Assembly (NCBI RefSeq): GCF_020497125.1
Contig: NC_059075.1
Span: forward strand, 104,447,222 to 104,511,221
DNA length: 64,000 bases
Direction: 5' to 3'
Origin: Mauremys mutica
Lineage: Eukaryota; Chordata; Testudines; Geoemydidae
The notes below the pieces were generated by a model. The model ran no database searches and had not been told where the DNA came from. It saw only the letters and a program-made list of their open reading frames with translations. Position numbers and translations under genes: made by a program. Shown piece by piece: positions 62,494-64,000 of the stretch (position 1 is its first letter; every line of letters starts with the position of its first letter).

Positions 62494-63785
62494 TGTCACA
62501 GCTGGGTCGTGAGTGACTAGACCTAGTAGTCAGAGTCAGAGTATAGCAGGGGTGGGCAAACTTTTTGGCCTGAGGGCCACATTGGGGTTCCAAAATTGTA
62601 TGGAGGGCCGGTTAGGGGAGGCTGTGCCTCCCCAAACATCCAGGTGTGGTCCAGCCCCGGCCCCATATCTGACCCCCCCACCTGCTTCTTGCCCCATTAT
62701 GCTCCTGGGACCCCTGCCCCATCCAACCCTCCCTGTCCCCTGACCACACCCAGACCCCCGACTGCCCCCCGCTACCCCATACTACAACACCTATCATTCC
62801 TGAGTGCTCCTCCGGGACCCCTGCCCCATTCACCCCTCCCTGTTCTCTGACTGCACCTGGACCCCCTGCCCCTGACTGCCCCACACCACCCCATCCACAG
62901 GGGCGGCTCTAGGCACCAGCAAAACAAGCTGGTGCCTAGGGTGGCAAAATGTAGGGGGCGTCCTCTGCCGCCGCGCTGCTTGGGGCAGCCTGATTTCTAG
63001 AGCCGCCCCTGCCCATCCAACCCCTCCTCTCATTCCTGAGTGCCCCTCCAATCCCTGCCCCCATTCAACCCTCCTGTTCCCCGCCCTGGGAGTGCAGGCT
63101 CTGGGGTGGGGCCGGGGATGAGGGGTTTGGGGCACAGGAAGGGGCTCTGGGCTAGGGCCGAGGGGTTTGGAGTGTGGGAAGGGGTGCGGGCTCTGGGAGT
63201 TTGGGTGCAGGAGGGGGTTCCAACCTGGGACAGGGGGTTGTGGTGAGGGTGGGCGTGCAGGGTTTGGGAGGGGGTTGGGTGCAGGAGGGTGTTCCAACTG
63301 AGGCAGGGGGTTGGGGTGCAAACTCCGAACTTTGGCCAGGTGGCACTTAATTCAGTCAGTTCCCAGTCGATGGTGCAGCGGAGCTAAGGCCTTGGCTCCA
63401 TGCTGCTCCCAGAAGCTATGTCTGGCCCATAGGTGGATGGGAGGCTCTGTGTGCTGCCCTCACGCCTGCAGGTGCCGCCCCCGCAGCTCCCATTGGTTCC
63501 CGGCCAATGGGAGCTGGAGAGGCGGCACTAGGGGTGGGGACAGTATGCAGAGCTTCCCTTTATCACCCCTGAACCTATGGGCTGAATATGCCAGCCACTT
63601 CCAGGGATCCTGCCTTAGCCCTGCTGCACCACCAACTGGACTTTTAATGCCCCGGTTAGCAGTGCTGACCAGAGCCACCAGGGTCTCTTTTTGACCAGCC
63701 ATTCCAGAAGAAAACTGGATGCCTGACAACCCTACTGCCAGATGGAGGGTTGGAGTGTGCCTGCTGGGGGCACTGGGTCATGACA
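62494..63785. mobile_element. Composite GC-rich repeat block after exon 25
   Basis: The outer ends TGTCACAGC (62494) and GTCATGACA (to 63785) lie between ATCAT direct repeats (62489-62493, 63786-63790), which would fit an LTR-type insertion. Inside, a hAT-like left end CAGGGGTGGGCAAACT sits at 62547 without a matching right end. A C-rich tract of imperfect CCCCTGCCCCATCCAACCC-like repeats, a nested MITE (62898-63011) and a right part ending TGACAACCCTACTGCCAG follow. Open frames here reflect low complexity. The exact nesting is not resolved. Confidence 0.55.
62898..63011. mobile_element. hAT-like MITE, 114 bp, nested
   Basis: It starts CAGGGGCGGCTCTAG and ends in its perfect inverse CTAGAGCCGCCCCTG. 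An exact 8-bp duplication CCCATCCA flanks it (62890-62897, 63012-63019). An inner short palindrome (GGCACCAGC / GCTGGTGCC) is visible. Confidence 0.9.
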
Positions 63786-63790
63786 ATCAT

Positions 63791-64000
63791 AGACTTCTCT
63801 TTTCTAACTTACTTACTGTATATGGCAATTTAACTCATAAAAAGATGGAAAATTTAAGCTGAATATCAGGAAAATCTTCCCAATAGTAAGATATATGAGA
63901 CTGTGGTATAGTCTTGCAGAGGAGGGGAGGTCATGAAACTTCCATTGGTCTGAATGCATAAAATTAGTCTGGACAAAGTAACCAGAAAATGTACTCTATG
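63791..64000. other. Intron 25, right end of window
   Basis: AT-rich sequence with a CR1-like phrase (AATTTAAGCTGAATATCAGG, GTCTTGCAGAGGAGGGGAGG) and no exon. The final cystine-knot exons are beyond the window. Confidence 0.55.

Noticed and set aside
62513..63729. Cluster of Pro/Gly-rich open frames near the right end
   Set aside because: They come from the C-rich low-complexity repeat block; frames exist on both strands and have no domain.
1..64000. CRISPR array, operons, bacterial promoters or tRNA/rRNA genes
   Set aside because: None seen; spliced exons and vertebrate-type mobile elements show that this is a eukaryotic intron-rich locus. The only tRNA-like sequence is a SINE fragment at 6177-6270.

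Overview
This window is intronic vertebrate DNA spanning the 3' half of one multi-exon gene on the + strand. I read it as otogelin (OTOG), or less likely its paralogue otogelin-like (OTOGL), of a sauropsid, most probably a turtle. The organism call rests on the interspersed repeats: CR1 LINEs ending in ATTCTATG-type repeats, several hAT-like inverted-repeat elements with 8-bp target duplications, a palindromic short retroelement, and a tRNA-derived SINE fragment. I recall this combination from turtle and crocodilian genomes. No other host gene was found.

I reconstructed 25 consecutive coding exons (437-62154). All have AG/GT borders, all intron phases are compatible, and together they form 7248 nt, or 2416 codons, without a stop. 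Both ends of the gene lie outside the window. Exons 1-3 encode the C8 cysteine domain of the third VWD unit, with a 27-bp microexon at its end. Exons 4-5 encode an AbfB-like (arabinose-binding, beta-trefoil type) module. After an 18.5-kb intron, exons 6-7 encode a TIL-like cysteine segment. Exon 8 (30114-34132, about 4 kb) encodes a mucin-like Ser/Thr/Pro-rich domain of about 1340 residues. Exons 9-12 hold a VWC-like segment and the fourth VWD domain, exons 13-14 its C8, and exon 15 a TIL domain. Exons 16-25 hold small cysteine-rich modules, mostly one per exon with 1-1 phase. The terminal cystine knot and stop codon must lie beyond 64000.

Everything else is intron. It carries many mobile-element remnants that can be dated or classified from their own ends: two solo LTRs (20078-20992, 24136-24805), one of them nested inside a CR1; a 1.64-kb hAT-type element with long inverted halves (22023-23664); a set of small hAT-like elements; a second, 2.7-kb CR1 (about 37659-40340); and three fold-back short retroelements. 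One of the last contains a perfect 84-bp inverted repeat (60619-60793).

Functionally the window describes a single secreted extracellular-matrix glycoprotein. In other vertebrates otogelin is a component of the acellular membranes of the inner ear (tectorial and otoconial membranes, cupulae). I saw no unknown multi-gene system. The observations most worth checking are inside the protein (giant mucin exon with decayed internal repeats, AbfB cassette, degenerate VWD4, tandem cysteine-module exons) and in the repeat structures.
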